Of a DNA stretch of 64,000 nucleotides, positions 1 through 10,075 are shown piece after piece. The notes under the pieces were generated by a model. The model saw only the letters and a list, made by a program, of their open reading frames with translations. It was not told the DNA's origin and ran no database searches. Positions within the stretch are counted from its first letter, which is position 1. The number at the start of each line of letters is the position of its first letter. The position numbers were made by a program, and so were the translations under genes. The DNA is from Purpureocillium takamizusanense (Eukaryota; Ascomycota; Sordariomycetes; Hypocreales; Ophiocordycipitaceae): NCBI RefSeq assembly GCF_022605165.1, contig NC_063074.1:1763501-1827500 (forward strand). The letters are read 5' to 3'.

Positions 1-949
1 GCAGCGGGTCGTGCGGGCCCATGACCGTGGAGACCCCAGGTTCAGACCAAGATATCATTGTTCCACAACAGATGAAATGGTGCGACACTGAGCGCCGGCT
101 AACTTATACGATACGATTTGTTGTACGAAGGACTACTGTACACAACACACGTGACACAAGGGGACGGAGAAGAGCTTCGTACCTTGGTACTCCCTAGGGT
201 CAACTCACGAGCCACAACTTGGCATGACACTAGCGAGTACTGCCTTGGTACAGGTAGGTGTTTCCTCTCAGGGCGTCATCGGGCGCGCAAGGTACCAACT
301 TCGTATGCGCTCACTGAACAGCAAGACACCGTACTGTGCAATTTACTGTGGGCGTGAGTAAGCAATCGAGGTTGGCAAAGCCTCTAAGCGCGCCATTACC
401 TGCCTGGCATAACCCTCAACAGAGAAGACCAAGCAAGGCCACACGCGGTGGGGTGTGTGCACGCCCATTTGCGCCATCAGGAACCCGACTCAGGGCAGGA
501 GAGAGCCTGGCCCAACCTGCCCTGAGAGCAAATGCGCTGCCGGCTTGCCGGGCTGCCGGAGGCTTCGATTGGGCCCTTCAAGCGCGCTTGCGGCAACGCC
601 TGAGAAGCGCCCCAATAAAGTGGGGGCGCCCGCGCTCAGATTGGAAGTGCCGGCTGCCATCCAAAGCCCAAACACCCACCAATCACTACGCCCCACCAAC
701 CAGGTTTTCCGGCCATCGGAATATCCTGCCCGCCGACCCTTCAAGGCGGTGTGAGAATTTTGTCGGTCAACAGAGGCAGAATCTCATCCCGCCGTGAAGC
801 TATCCCCGTCCGTCGCCCACGGCAGCAACAACTCTCGTCGACTCGCGTCTCGCACCCTCCGACGGGCCATTGTCCCGTGCAGTCACTTGGCCGTTGCCAT
901 TCCCGAGCCTGCCGGTTGATTGCCCGGCCCCTTGCTGCTGCGCCGCGCG
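1..949. other. Intergenic leader region
   Basis: No protein I recognise is encoded here. Short open frames on both strands have no family resemblance and mostly lack good ATG starts. Positions 123-130 and 175-182 hold GTACGAAG and CTTCGTAC words related to the dispersed motif described under findings. The last few hundred bases should carry the promoter and 5' leader of the zinc-finger regulator that begins at 950. The left edge of the window may cut the end of another gene, but nothing shows it. Confidence 0.5.
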
Positions 950-3193
950 ATGGGCCGCAAACCAAACCCGCTCATCCTCGAGTACTTCGAGCGCGGGCCG
1001 AAGCTCAACGACAATAGCAACCGGTACCCGCATACCTGCAAGCAATGCGGCGAAAACTTCCCCAAGGGACGCATCGACAGCCTTACCGCACACATCACCA
1101 AGAAATGCCCTGCCATTTCTGACTCGGAGCGCATGCGCGCCTGCCTCGAGCTGCACGGCATCGCCCATGCTCGATCGGCCGCCGAGCGCCACCAGCAGGC
1201 CCTTGCGCGCGAGAATGGCCAGGCCGTGTCTCCGGCATCTCTACCCCAAGGATGGAGTGCTCTCGAGACGCTCGCTGAGGCGTCGCGGCAAGTAGACCTC
1301 AACGAGAATAGCCGTGCAGGCAGCCAAAAGGCGTCCCAGACCGCGGTTGCCCAAGCCGCCACAGCCAACGGCACACACAACGCCGACCGCTTCGAGCTCC
1401 AGGAGCAGTACACTCTAGATAACCCCCCAGTCAGCTATGAGAATCGTCCACAGGGCGGTGCGCGGAGAGACGAAAGCCCCGCTCAAGGCGACCGCGCCGT
1501 CTCCGCCCTCGCCCACACGCCGCCACCGACCACCGAGCTCTCACCCGAAGAGAGGTTGCAGGCCCTTCTCCCCGTGAGCGGCTCATCCCCCGATCCTTCC
1601 AACATCTCCGTCGCCGTTGCGGCTGCAGCTCGCCTCAATCCCTCTTTTCTCGATCCACAGCTTGTACAGCACGATCAGCCCGCTCTGTCGCCCTCCCTGC
1701 CCGATGCCCAGGCGTCGCCGACACCAGAGGCAGCGCAGCCCTCATCTCAGCCTGTGGCTAGCGACGCGAGCGCCTCTCAGCCCTGGGGCGAAATGACTTA
1801 CATGACCACCGCATCTGCTGGTCCCGTTGCCACCGACAGCCCCCCCATGCCAGCACCGCTCAACCGTGGGGGCGTCCGCATGGACACCAGCGGGCCACTT
1901 TTCAACGGGCGGTCGCGTCACTACCGTTCCAAGTTCACCCCTGCGAGGCGCCAAGAGGTCAAGGAGGTCCGCAAGTTGGGCGCCTGCATTCGATGCCGGA
2001 TTTTGCGAAAGATTTGCAGCAAAGGCACGCCGTGCGACACCTGTCGCAAGGTGCTGGCGCCCAGGGTCTGGATGACAGGCTGCGTCCGTTCACGGTTACA
2101 CGAGCAGCTGGACCTTTACTCGGCTGGTGTTCAGGTTGTCCTGTCACAGAATCGCATCAACCTCCACAAGGATCAGCTACAGCTAACAGACGTCGGTTCC
2201 GTGGTCGAGGTCTCGCACTTTCCAGACGCCGGGAAGAGCATCAGCCTAGCGACACTAGCGGTAATCCTCGAGTCGGGGGAAGATCAAGATGAGGGCCAAC
2301 AGACAAGAGATCATCAGGTCATCATGGTCAACCAGGACAAGGAAGAGGTCCCACAAAAGGTCGAGGCATACATGCGTGATGTCCTTCACCTCTTCATCGA
2401 GCGCGAGCCCTCAAAGTTCATGCGTGTGACACTCGAGACTGCCGTGCAGCAGCTTGCCGAGAATGAAGACGAGTTGTTGAGCAAAGCTTTGGAGCTCTGG
2501 GGCCTCGTTGAAAGCATCGATCGCGAAAGGCAGTGGACCATTGTCGAGAAGCTGGCCGGCGACGAAGAGCGCTCTCGGCCCATCAAGGAAGCGCAGACGG
2601 AAAACGGCGTCGACATCTACACCATGATCTGCATGCAGCTCAACGCCGCAGCCGAGCGCAAGGCCAACGCAACCTCGCGCGGCCTCCTCAACCTCATGGA
2701 CCGGCTCCTCGCCGACAGCAAGACCAAGGCGGGCTTCAAGACGTACCTCACGGCCATCATCTTCCTCAACTGCATCGAAAAGTCGACCTGGGCCTTCAAG
2801 GCTTGGGAGCAGGACCACCTGCGGCCCGGTTGGCCTCTTGAGCGGGACCCCAGCGTCTTCACGGAACAAGGCGGCAACCTGGCTGCCCTGCTCAAGATGC
2901 TGCTCGGCATTCGCAAGGCACTCCCGCAGACAACACGAGGCGAGGACGGCAAGCTGGCCACAACGGATCTCGACCCCGCCGTGTCGGCCTACTTTCAGAA
3001 CCTCGACCTGGAATGTAGGTTTCCCCCGCTCCGCATCCCGACTGTCGAAGATAATTCCTCAGTCACTAACACGCTCGATCTAGATGATACGATACAAGCC
3101 CGCCAAAAGGGCTCACAATTCTCCCCAGCGGACTCGCGCTCCTTGGAGCTCATGTTCTGCTCTCACCTCCTGCTGCCCAACCCGTCACCCTAA
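950..3193 (+). CDS. Fungal Zn2Cys6 regulator with N-terminal C2HC finger
   Basis: Likely nuclear DNA-binding regulator of about 723 residues. The start is the ATG at 950; the open frame continues upstream only to a TTG. Residues about 30-56 hold a CxxC...H...C module like a BED or zinc-knuckle finger. Residues about 346-380 hold a Zn2Cys6 cluster with spacing C-x2-C-x6-C-x5-C-x2-C-x12-C, so the last loop is longer than the usual 6-9. The region between is Pro/Ser/Ala-rich and looks disordered. The C-terminal half is mostly alpha-helical in appearance and resembles the conserved part of a Pezizomycotina-specific C6 family. A likely in-frame intron at 3015-3083 (GT...TAG, CTAAC branch site) would join GAA-T to AT-GAT; without it 23 extra residues are read. 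It converges with Sec5. Targets are unknown. Confidence 0.8.
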   Translation: MGRKPNPLILEYFERGPKLNDNSNRYPHTCKQCGENFPKGRIDSLTAHITKKCPAISDSERMRACLELHGIAHARSAAERHQQALARENGQAVSPASLPQGWSALETLAEASRQVDLNENSRAGSQKASQTAVAQAATANGTHNADRFELQEQYTLDNPPVSYENRPQGGARRDESPAQGDRAVSALAHTPPPTTELSPEERLQALLPVSGSSPDPSNISVAVAAAARLNPSFLDPQLVQHDQPALSPSLPDAQASPTPEAAQPSSQPVASDASASQPWGEMTYMTTASAGPVATDSPPMPAPLNRGGVRMDTSGPLFNGRSRHYRSKFTPARRQEVKEVRKLGACIRCRILRKICSKGTPCDTCRKVLAPRVWMTGCVRSRLHEQLDLYSAGVQVVLSQNRINLHKDQLQLTDVGSVVEVSHFPDAGKSISLATLAVILESGEDQDEGQQTRDHQVIMVNQDKEEVPQKVEAYMRDVLHLFIEREPSKFMRVTLETAVQQLAENEDELLSKALELWGLVESIDRERQWTIVEKLAGDEERSRPIKEAQTENGVDIYTMICMQLNAAAERKANATSRGLLNLMDRLLADSKTKAGFKTYLTAIIFLNCIEKSTWAFKAWEQDHLRPGWPLERDPSVFTEQGGNLAALLKMLLGIRKALPQTTRGEDGKLATTDLDPAVSAYFQNLDLECRFPPLRIPTVEDNSSVTNTLDLDDTIQARQKGSQFSPADSRSLELMFCSHLLLPNPSP
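3015..3083 (+). other. Probable in-frame intron of the zinc-finger gene
   Basis: A 69-nt stretch starts GTAGGT, ends CTAG and has a CACTAAC branch-site match 20-odd bases before the end. Its length is a multiple of three and it has no stop, so both spliced and retained forms are translatable. Confidence 0.65.
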
Positions 3194-3725
3194 CACTTAT
3201 ACCTTTTTTTCCAACTATTTTGCCCATGGATTGGGACAGCGTGCCCTCCTTGATTTTGGCACCGAACCCCTTTCTCATGGCTTACGACTCAACGCGCTCA
3301 CGAACATGATACCTCCCCCGACTACCGTTGCCCAACAACTTGATACCGTTGCCTCTCTGTTTGCTGTTGTTGCTGTTATTCTGATTGGTCGTGCAAGGCG
3401 TTTGGGCAAAAAGAAGAGTGTGGGGGCGAAATAAAGACGGGTGCGCTCGCGGCATAGAATGAATGAATCCATGTATACGACGTGACCTACCCACTAGCCA
3501 GGCCAGACCAACTGGCGCGGGGCGATGCATCAAGGTAGATCAATAGCTTTTGTCGAGACACCTCCGCAGGTGACAAGACTCTTAAACCTACTCGAGGTAT
3601 CTAATAAGCGGTTGCAGAGCGCTAACACGTCGTGATCCCAATGTCTAAACACCGCCTCCCCATAGAGCAAAGCTTGTGCGTCTTCCAATTCGGCGCTCAG
3701 TTCCCGGCACTCAGCTCCTCACCCT
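3194..3725. other. Convergent 3' intergenic region
   Basis: This lies between the stop codons of the zinc-finger regulator and Sec5, so it should hold both 3' UTRs. I see no coding signal, only T-rich and AATAAA-like stretches such as AAATAAAG near 3429. Confidence 0.5.
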
Positions 3726-6700
3726 CTACGTGCTCACAAAAGTAGCTACACTGCTCGTGTCAGACTTGGAAGCGCTCTGACCCGGCGGCCGCTTCGGCTT
3801 CTTGAAACAGGCAAACTCATTCTTGCTGGCGTCCCTCAGCTTCTTCAGCGTGCTGCGCATCTCCGGCAGCTCGTTCTGGAGGCGGGCGCGCGCGTCGTTG
3901 TCGGTCCGCCCGTCGAGCTCCTGGTAGATCTGGCTCTGCAACTCCGTCGCCCGGTCCGTCGTGTAGTGGCTGAGCGTCTGCGCCACGAATTCGACGTCGA
4001 GTGTCGCCTGCATCAGGGCCTCGAGCGAGTACCGCGGCCGCTTGCGGAAGGCGTCGAGGAGCTGCAACGACGTCTGCTCGAGCAAGAAGGAGAGGACCTG
4101 CAGCGTGAGCGGCGAGGCCGTCGTCGACACTTGCGAGTGGACGAGTACGAGGGTCAGCAGTGCCTCGTAGATGTACGGCTTGGCGGACTGGGGGCGCTGG
4201 CCAGCAGCAGGTGCCCAGTCCGTTGCCGACAGTCCGGCCTGGATGATGACGTGAAGCTTCTCCACAGCTTGCTTCGTGTATGACTGGAAGAGACGTGCGT
4301 CAATCTGACCCAGGACGTCCCGAATCGTCTTGGACTCATCCGTCAACTTTACAGAAAAAGCGTTTTCGAATTGCGCATTCAGGCTAGGGACCACCTGTGA
4401 GCGTAGAGATTGGAGGTTGCTCAACGTCAACAGCATGCGCACATTCTGCGGGCAACGAGTCAGCTGAGGGCAGTACAATCTTCTCGTGCTTGGATCGGAA
4501 GCAATCCTTACCCTGTCACCCGGATCGAGGGTGCTCTTGCCGGTGACGAGTGCTGTCGCGCTTGAACCCTGCCACGAACCCCGGGCTGTGGTCCAGTCGT
4601 CTTCACCTTTCTTGACCGAGCGCTCGGCATTCTCCACCATGCCGCTCAGAGCTTTGTACAGAGTCGTCACGTACTGACTCCGCACCATCTGCAGCAGCTT
4701 GGTCGGGGGCGGTAGCACCATGTTTCGAGCGTTGTCTCGGGCAGTGGCATCCGGGATGTATAAAATCTTCTGCATGCCGGACAGTAGTGCGCTCTCAAAG
4801 GATGAGAAGGCCGCTGGCATGCGTGTAACATCGCCCGAGTCCGGCGACCGCTCCCAATCCTCGACATACTTGATGTTCTCGGCATCACGATTCCAGGCGG
4901 CACATAGTGCCGTCACGCAGCGTTCTCTTGAAATTGCCACCAGGGACTTCAAGTTGTCCAGTACCAAAGGGTCACCCGACGACACAGGGCTAATGCCGGC
5001 CATATCGGAAGCCCCCGAGCCGACAAGTGTCAGCATCTTGGACAGATAATGGACGCCGCTGATTGAGTTGGACCAGGGGGGCCAGAACGCAAGCTTCTCC
5101 CACGGTTCGCCTCTCCTAGGGGACGGTGGCGGGGGATTGTTTGGGTCGAAATTGAAGCGCGGGTCTCGAAGCGTCGTGGGCGTCATGCCGCCCGCAGAGG
5201 CCGGTGAATGTGGTGTCACAGGCAGCGGAGAGAAGAGCAAGGATATATCCTCAGGTGGCATGCCCGCAAAGAAGGCATAGACGTGCTCCCGTAGCAAGTC
5301 AACCAGCTCCACGATGCCCTTCTCCAGGTCGGCGATGGCCTGCTGTGTGAGCTGGTGATGGACTCGTGATTCACCATTGTAGCCCAGAGGTAGCGATGAC
5401 TGCGTTTTCCCTTGGATGAACCCCTCCGCTGTGTGCCAAAACTCGACAAGCTCTCCCAGAATTCCTTGCGACGACACGAGATTTGTCAGGAACGTGAGCA
5501 TCTTCTCCCATAGCTCAATGACGTCGGGAGCGTCAGAGGTCGGGTGTTTGCCCTGCACGGATTGTCTGCTTAGAGACCGTAGATGCGAGGCGAGCGACTG
5601 CGGCGTGGGTTTATCGTTGTTAGCGAGCCTACGCCGCAACACCTCAATCTCCACCTTGGACCGATCTGCTGTCCCCTGAATCTTCCCTTTCAGGTAGTCA
5701 TAGCGGCTTAGAAGCCAGACCCATATCGGGTTGTCATCGACACCCAGTTCGAGGAGCAGGCCGATAATATCCATGTGTTGATCCTGAACGCGACCGGTCG
5801 CGGTGTCCGACTTGGACTGCGTGTGCAGAGATATGAGTCTTTTCCAGATATCCCGCCGGAAGGTCTGCACTTGTTGGTCGACGTCATGCCACATCCGCCC
5901 AGCAACAACCATTTGGTACAGCTGCGTATCGCTGGGAGTCTCGCCGCCGAGAGTCTGCGACAGTTTGCGAGCTTCGTCGGCGAACTTCCTGGCACGGTTA
6001 TAGCTCTCTATCAAGGTTTCGTAATCCTTCCGCTTGATGCTATCGGCAACCGATGAGCTGAGCTCAACGTATTCTTTGAAATGGTTGAGCTGGTGCGAGA
6101 CTGTTTTGAGATGCTCTTCTTTCTCCCGGCCTCCGAGGGCGGGACCCCAGACGTCCTCGGCTTTCGCCGACACGTCCAGGAGGGGAGCCTTGATTCCGAG
6201 TACGCCATATTCGCTCTCCTTCATCAGCGCATTCTTCTTTCGATTCTCCGACGGAGGTAGGGCAAGCGGGTTGCTGAGGCCCGTGCCGCTAATACTGTTG
6301 CGAAAGCTGGTTCGACTGGTGTGCCGCGTGTGACGACTGCCTCGGGCTTGGTTCTGCTCCACACCGCGATATTTCATCTCCTTGTAGACATTGTCTATTG
6401 TTGCCTTTGCTCGGACAAAGCGTTCAAAGTTGGATTCGACGAGGACCTTGAGCGAAGCGGACTTTTGGTCAATTGACTGGGAGAGCACGTCCAGACCCTG
6501 CAGCAAGCTCCGTGTGTCGGCATTAGCATGCATCTGGGACAGGAAGAGTGCGGGGGAAAAGGTAGTCGACGAAAGGAGGAAGCGGTTTCCTAGCCAGGCG
6601 GTGACACGTTAGCTTCAGATCATGACCGCAGGGACTCAGACCCTACGATTGGAAGTTGCGAGACTTACGCATGCGCAAGTCATCCTGTAGTGGAAGACCC

Positions 6701-6960
6701 ATGTTCTTGAGCGATCGAACGACGCTGTCAGATGTTCCGAGAGGGTCAGGCTCGTCCTTTTGAACCATGGTTCCAACTCCGCTCTGGCCTCCCCCCGCCA
6801 CCGACTCGAGGGCTTGGTATCGCGACTTTCGTCGGCCATGCTTCATATCACCATCGTCGTCTCCTGAAGAGTAGCCTGCATCCTTTTCGGTGGGCCATTC
6901 CGAAGGGTATGGTGTAGGCAGCTGATAGAATTCGAGAATGGTCCGCTCAAAGTCGGCCAT
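3726..6960 (-). CDS. SEC5: Exocyst complex component Sec5
   Basis: Sec5 is a subunit of the octameric exocyst, which tethers secretory vesicles to the plasma membrane at growing tips and septa. Three exons on the minus strand: 6960-6669, 6589-4512 and 4445-3726, giving 1029 residues. Introns are 6590-6668 (GTAAGT...CTAG, 79 nt) and 4446-4511 (GTAAGG...GCAG, 66 nt). Joining exons 1 and 2 restores a continuous Sec5 N-terminus (…LRMRNRFLLSS…). The second intron is in frame and would otherwise insert 22 non-conserved residues before NVRMLLTL. The N-terminal third is coiled-coil-like (MHANADTRSLLQGLDVL region), followed by the helical-rod repeats expected of exocyst subunits. The first 90 residues are charged and low in conservation. 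It is divergent from IDH2 and convergent with the zinc-finger gene. The family call is confident. Confidence 0.92.
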
Positions 6961-7818
6961 TGTGTCGTCAACGTGCGCTCAAAACCCCTGCCTCATTAGG
7001 CAAGGAGAATGAGGGGCGGATCGTTCGCTCTATGCGCCGATGTCGTTGTCTATCGGGCAATCATGTCAAATGCGTGATTCGCGTGGCATGAGAGGAGAGG
7101 CGAATCAAGCGCGCAAATGTGGCGTGGGAAAGGGATCGCTGTCGTGGCCAGGTGATGAAGTGCGCGTCGCACGATGAGGAGCTCGCCAGCTGGTTGATGA
7201 AAGCTGGAGCTGTGACAGACAATCAGACCGTCCAGCGCCGCTGCGAGCGAGGTACCCCACACCAAAGCGGAAATACGCCACACGCGGCTGCGGGCATCAA
7301 TGCTGCGCCACATGTCCGTCCAGAAACCTCAGCCTTGCGCCTGCGCTTGCCTGCGGCCACTCACGGCTCGGCGTGCCACAGCGCAAGTCCGACGGCTCCG
7401 AGCCGCTGGACCGAACCAAGTCGCGAAAAAAAAAAAGGTGAAAGGTGGGGCCGGCGCCACACCTTCAGTGGCTGGTGCTCTCAATCTGTCACCGAATTGG
7501 CTGCCTGGCCGGCCCGCCCAGGTGAGCCTCAGCGTGCAACGTAGCAGCCACAAGTAACTTGGTACCCATGCGCCGCGGACAGTCCCGGCAAGGCAAAAGT
7601 CGCCGTATCGCTATTCCCGCTCCAGTGCAGGTTGAGGCGCTGGGTGCTGCCGCATCGACGGGCTACCTTAAGTTAGTTTTTGTCCACACCTCCCAAAACT
7701 TTCTATCCTTTGCTTCCACCTCGCGTTTCTCCCTTGGCCCAGCGTGTTTGTCCAGCAGCTCGCGCCTCTCTGTCTCTCTCTCTCTCCCTCTCTCCGCTCC
7801 TCGCGCACATTCTCCACG
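6961..7818. promoter_or_regulatory. Divergent promoter of SEC5 and IDH2
   Basis: About 860 bp separate the two divergent start codons. A strong pyrimidine tract (CTCTCTGTCTCTCTCTCTCT and its continuation, about 7766-7800) lies just before the IDH2 ATG. Such CT-rich leaders are typical of well-expressed genes in filamentous fungi. A poly-A run sits at about 7427-7436. I see no gene in the interval. Confidence 0.55.
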
Positions 7819-9301
7819 ATGCTGGCCATCCGAGCTTTCTCTAGCCCGATCCCCAGGCAGTGCCTGCGCGCTGCTCCCCGCGCCGCTGCCACCTGGTCGG
7901 TCTCTGTAAGGCCTCCTCCTCTGGTTGCGCCAACGCATCGAATGTCTTTCTGACGCATCCCGACCTCCAGCGCTGCTACTCTACTGCCGGTGAGCGAGTC
8001 GCCAAGTACGAGGGAACCAAGGACTCCAAGGTGAGTGATCGTCATACTGGCAAGCTTTGTGCAATTGGCCACGGATGCTTCGCCCCATCCCCGGGATTGT
8101 CGCTTTGTAAAATCACTCAGACCGGTTGCTTTGCTTCGTGCCTACAGCAGTTACTGATCATTCGCTCAGGGCAACTATCTGGTTAGCTTGATTGAGGGCG
8201 ATGGCATTGGCCCCGAGATTGCCGTCTCTGTCAAGGATATCTTCGCCGCCGCCAAGGTTTGTTCGACTCGCCGCCGCTCCTGACTGCGCTGTACGCTCTG
8301 ACCCTTGTTTCAATTAGACGCCAATCGCTTGGGAGTCGGTCGATGTCACCCCCATCCTGAAGGACGGCAAGACGGCTATTCCCGATGCCGCCATTGAGAA
8401 CATCAAGAAGAACAAGATTGCCCTCAAGGGTCCCCTGGCCGTAGGCACCCCGCCCCCGCGCGAATAGCAGCACATATCGACAGTCCGCTGACTTTTGCGC
8501 GCTCTCCAGACTCCTGTTGGCAAGGGCCACGTCTCGCTTAACCTGACTCTGCGCCGTACCTTCAACCTTTTCGCCAACCTGCGACCATGCCGTTCCGTCG
8601 CCGGCTTCAAGACCCCGTACGATGACGTCGATACCGTCCTGATCCGAGAGAACACTGAGGGCGAGTACTCTGGCATTGAGCACGTTGTCGTTGATGGTGT
8701 TGTTCAGAGCATCAAGCTCATCACCCGCGAGGCCAGCGAGCGCGTTCTTCGCTTCGCCTTCCAACACGCCGAGTCCATCGGCCGCAAGAAGGTCCGCGTC
8801 GTTCACAAGGCCACCATCATGAAGATGTCCGACGGCCTCTTCCTGAACGTTGGTCGCCAGGTTGCCAAGGACTTCCCCGGCATTGAGTTCGACGCCGAGC
8901 TTCTCGACAACACGTGCCTCAAGATGGTCACTGACCCCGACCCTTATAACGACAAGGTCCTGGTCATGCCCAACCTTTACGGCGACATTCTGTCTGACAT
9001 GTGCGCCGGTCTGATTGGTGGCCTCGGCCTCACTCCCTCTGGCAACATCGGTGACGAGTGCTCCATCTTCGAGGCCGTTCACGGCTCCGCCCCCGATATT
9101 GCCGGCAAGGGTCTTGCCAACCCCACTGCGCTGCTCCTCAGCTCCATCATGATGCTGAGGCACATGCGCCTCAACAACCACGCCAATCGGATCGAGAAGG
9201 CCATTTTCGACACCCTCGCCGAGGGCAAGGCCCTCACTGGCGACCTGGGCGGCAAGGCGAAGACTCATGAATACGCTGCCGCTATCATCGAGAAGCTGTG
9301 A
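7819..9301 (+). CDS. IDH2: Mitochondrial isocitrate dehydrogenase [NAD] subunit 2
   Basis: This is the catalytic-type subunit of the mitochondrial NAD-dependent isocitrate dehydrogenase, which oxidises isocitrate to 2-oxoglutarate in the TCA cycle and is allosterically controlled in the family. Five exons: 7819-7905, 7971-8030, 8170-8256, 8318-8440 and 8510-9301, giving 382 residues, close to the usual 370-380. All introns are GT-AG, and introns 1-4 fall between codons. The N-terminus is an Arg/Ala/Ser-rich mitochondrial targeting peptide ending near RCYST. Downstream are GDGIGPEI, the [13 protein letters not shown] substrate-binding segment, [11 protein letters not shown], and the dehydrogenase signature [17 protein letters not shown]. 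The sequence is intact, and the ATG follows a CT-rich leader. SEC5 is divergent upstream; an F-box gene converges downstream. The assignment is very secure. Confidence 0.96.
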
Positions 9302-10075
9302 ACAGATCGTGGCTCTCGCACATAAAGCATCAAACGAACCCCTTAACGATACCTATCCACAACATCAAATCCCGGGCCATCGTGGGGATCATCCCCATCC
9401 CTAGACCCGATGGTCATGCGCAAACTCGTCTATCTGGCAAAGCAAAGCCGAGCAGTGCTGGTGCCGAGCTTTACGATAGAACGTTCGTGCAGAGTGTACT
9501 ACAACCCCGCGCATCCCGTGCAGCCGGGGGCGCCACGATTCGAACTTGGTTAGATTTTTTCTGTATTAAAGAAGCTATTGCATTGCCTAGCCATCTGTTG
9601 TGACTTCAGTGAGTGAGTGAATGGTCCGAGCCGGTGCAAGTTGCGACGGCCCAACCACTTCGTTGTAGACGGACGTCTCAGGGAAGCTGCGTGTGTTGAG
9701 TACCTCATGCTCAGGGATGGATAAACAAGTCTACCGTCTGGTGCCATTGGTTGGTGCTCGCCTTTGGCTATGCGGTCCTCCACAATGCAGAGCTCCATGT
9801 TCACTTATTCTTACATACACATGGACATCTGGACGCTTCCTGTTGGCCACACAGGCTACCACCCCGTCGCCGGCTCAAGCACATCGCCGTCCGGCTTGCA
9901 CGGTTCCTAAGGCTGGGATGAGAATAGTGCGACGCTTGCCAGAGGTCTGGCGCTGCGGAAGCACAGAAGTGTCTTTCCTGCCCGCTCGGAGTCAAACCAA
10001 GCCTCTGGGATTGGGCCGCGATTCTCCGATGGGATAGAGGCACGATGGGACGTTATGATCTTGGCGGGCGCGTCG
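9302..10075. other. Convergent 3' intergenic region
   Basis: This lies between the stops of IDH2 and the F-box gene at 10076. I see no conserved coding sequence. A stretch near 9525-9550 resembles a tRNA T-arm, but no matching 5' half is present. Confidence 0.45.

Noticed and set aside
9520..9600. A tRNA T-arm-like sequence (GTTCGAATCGTGG on the minus strand)
   Set aside because: No A box and no matching acceptor strand within tRNA distance; probably chance.
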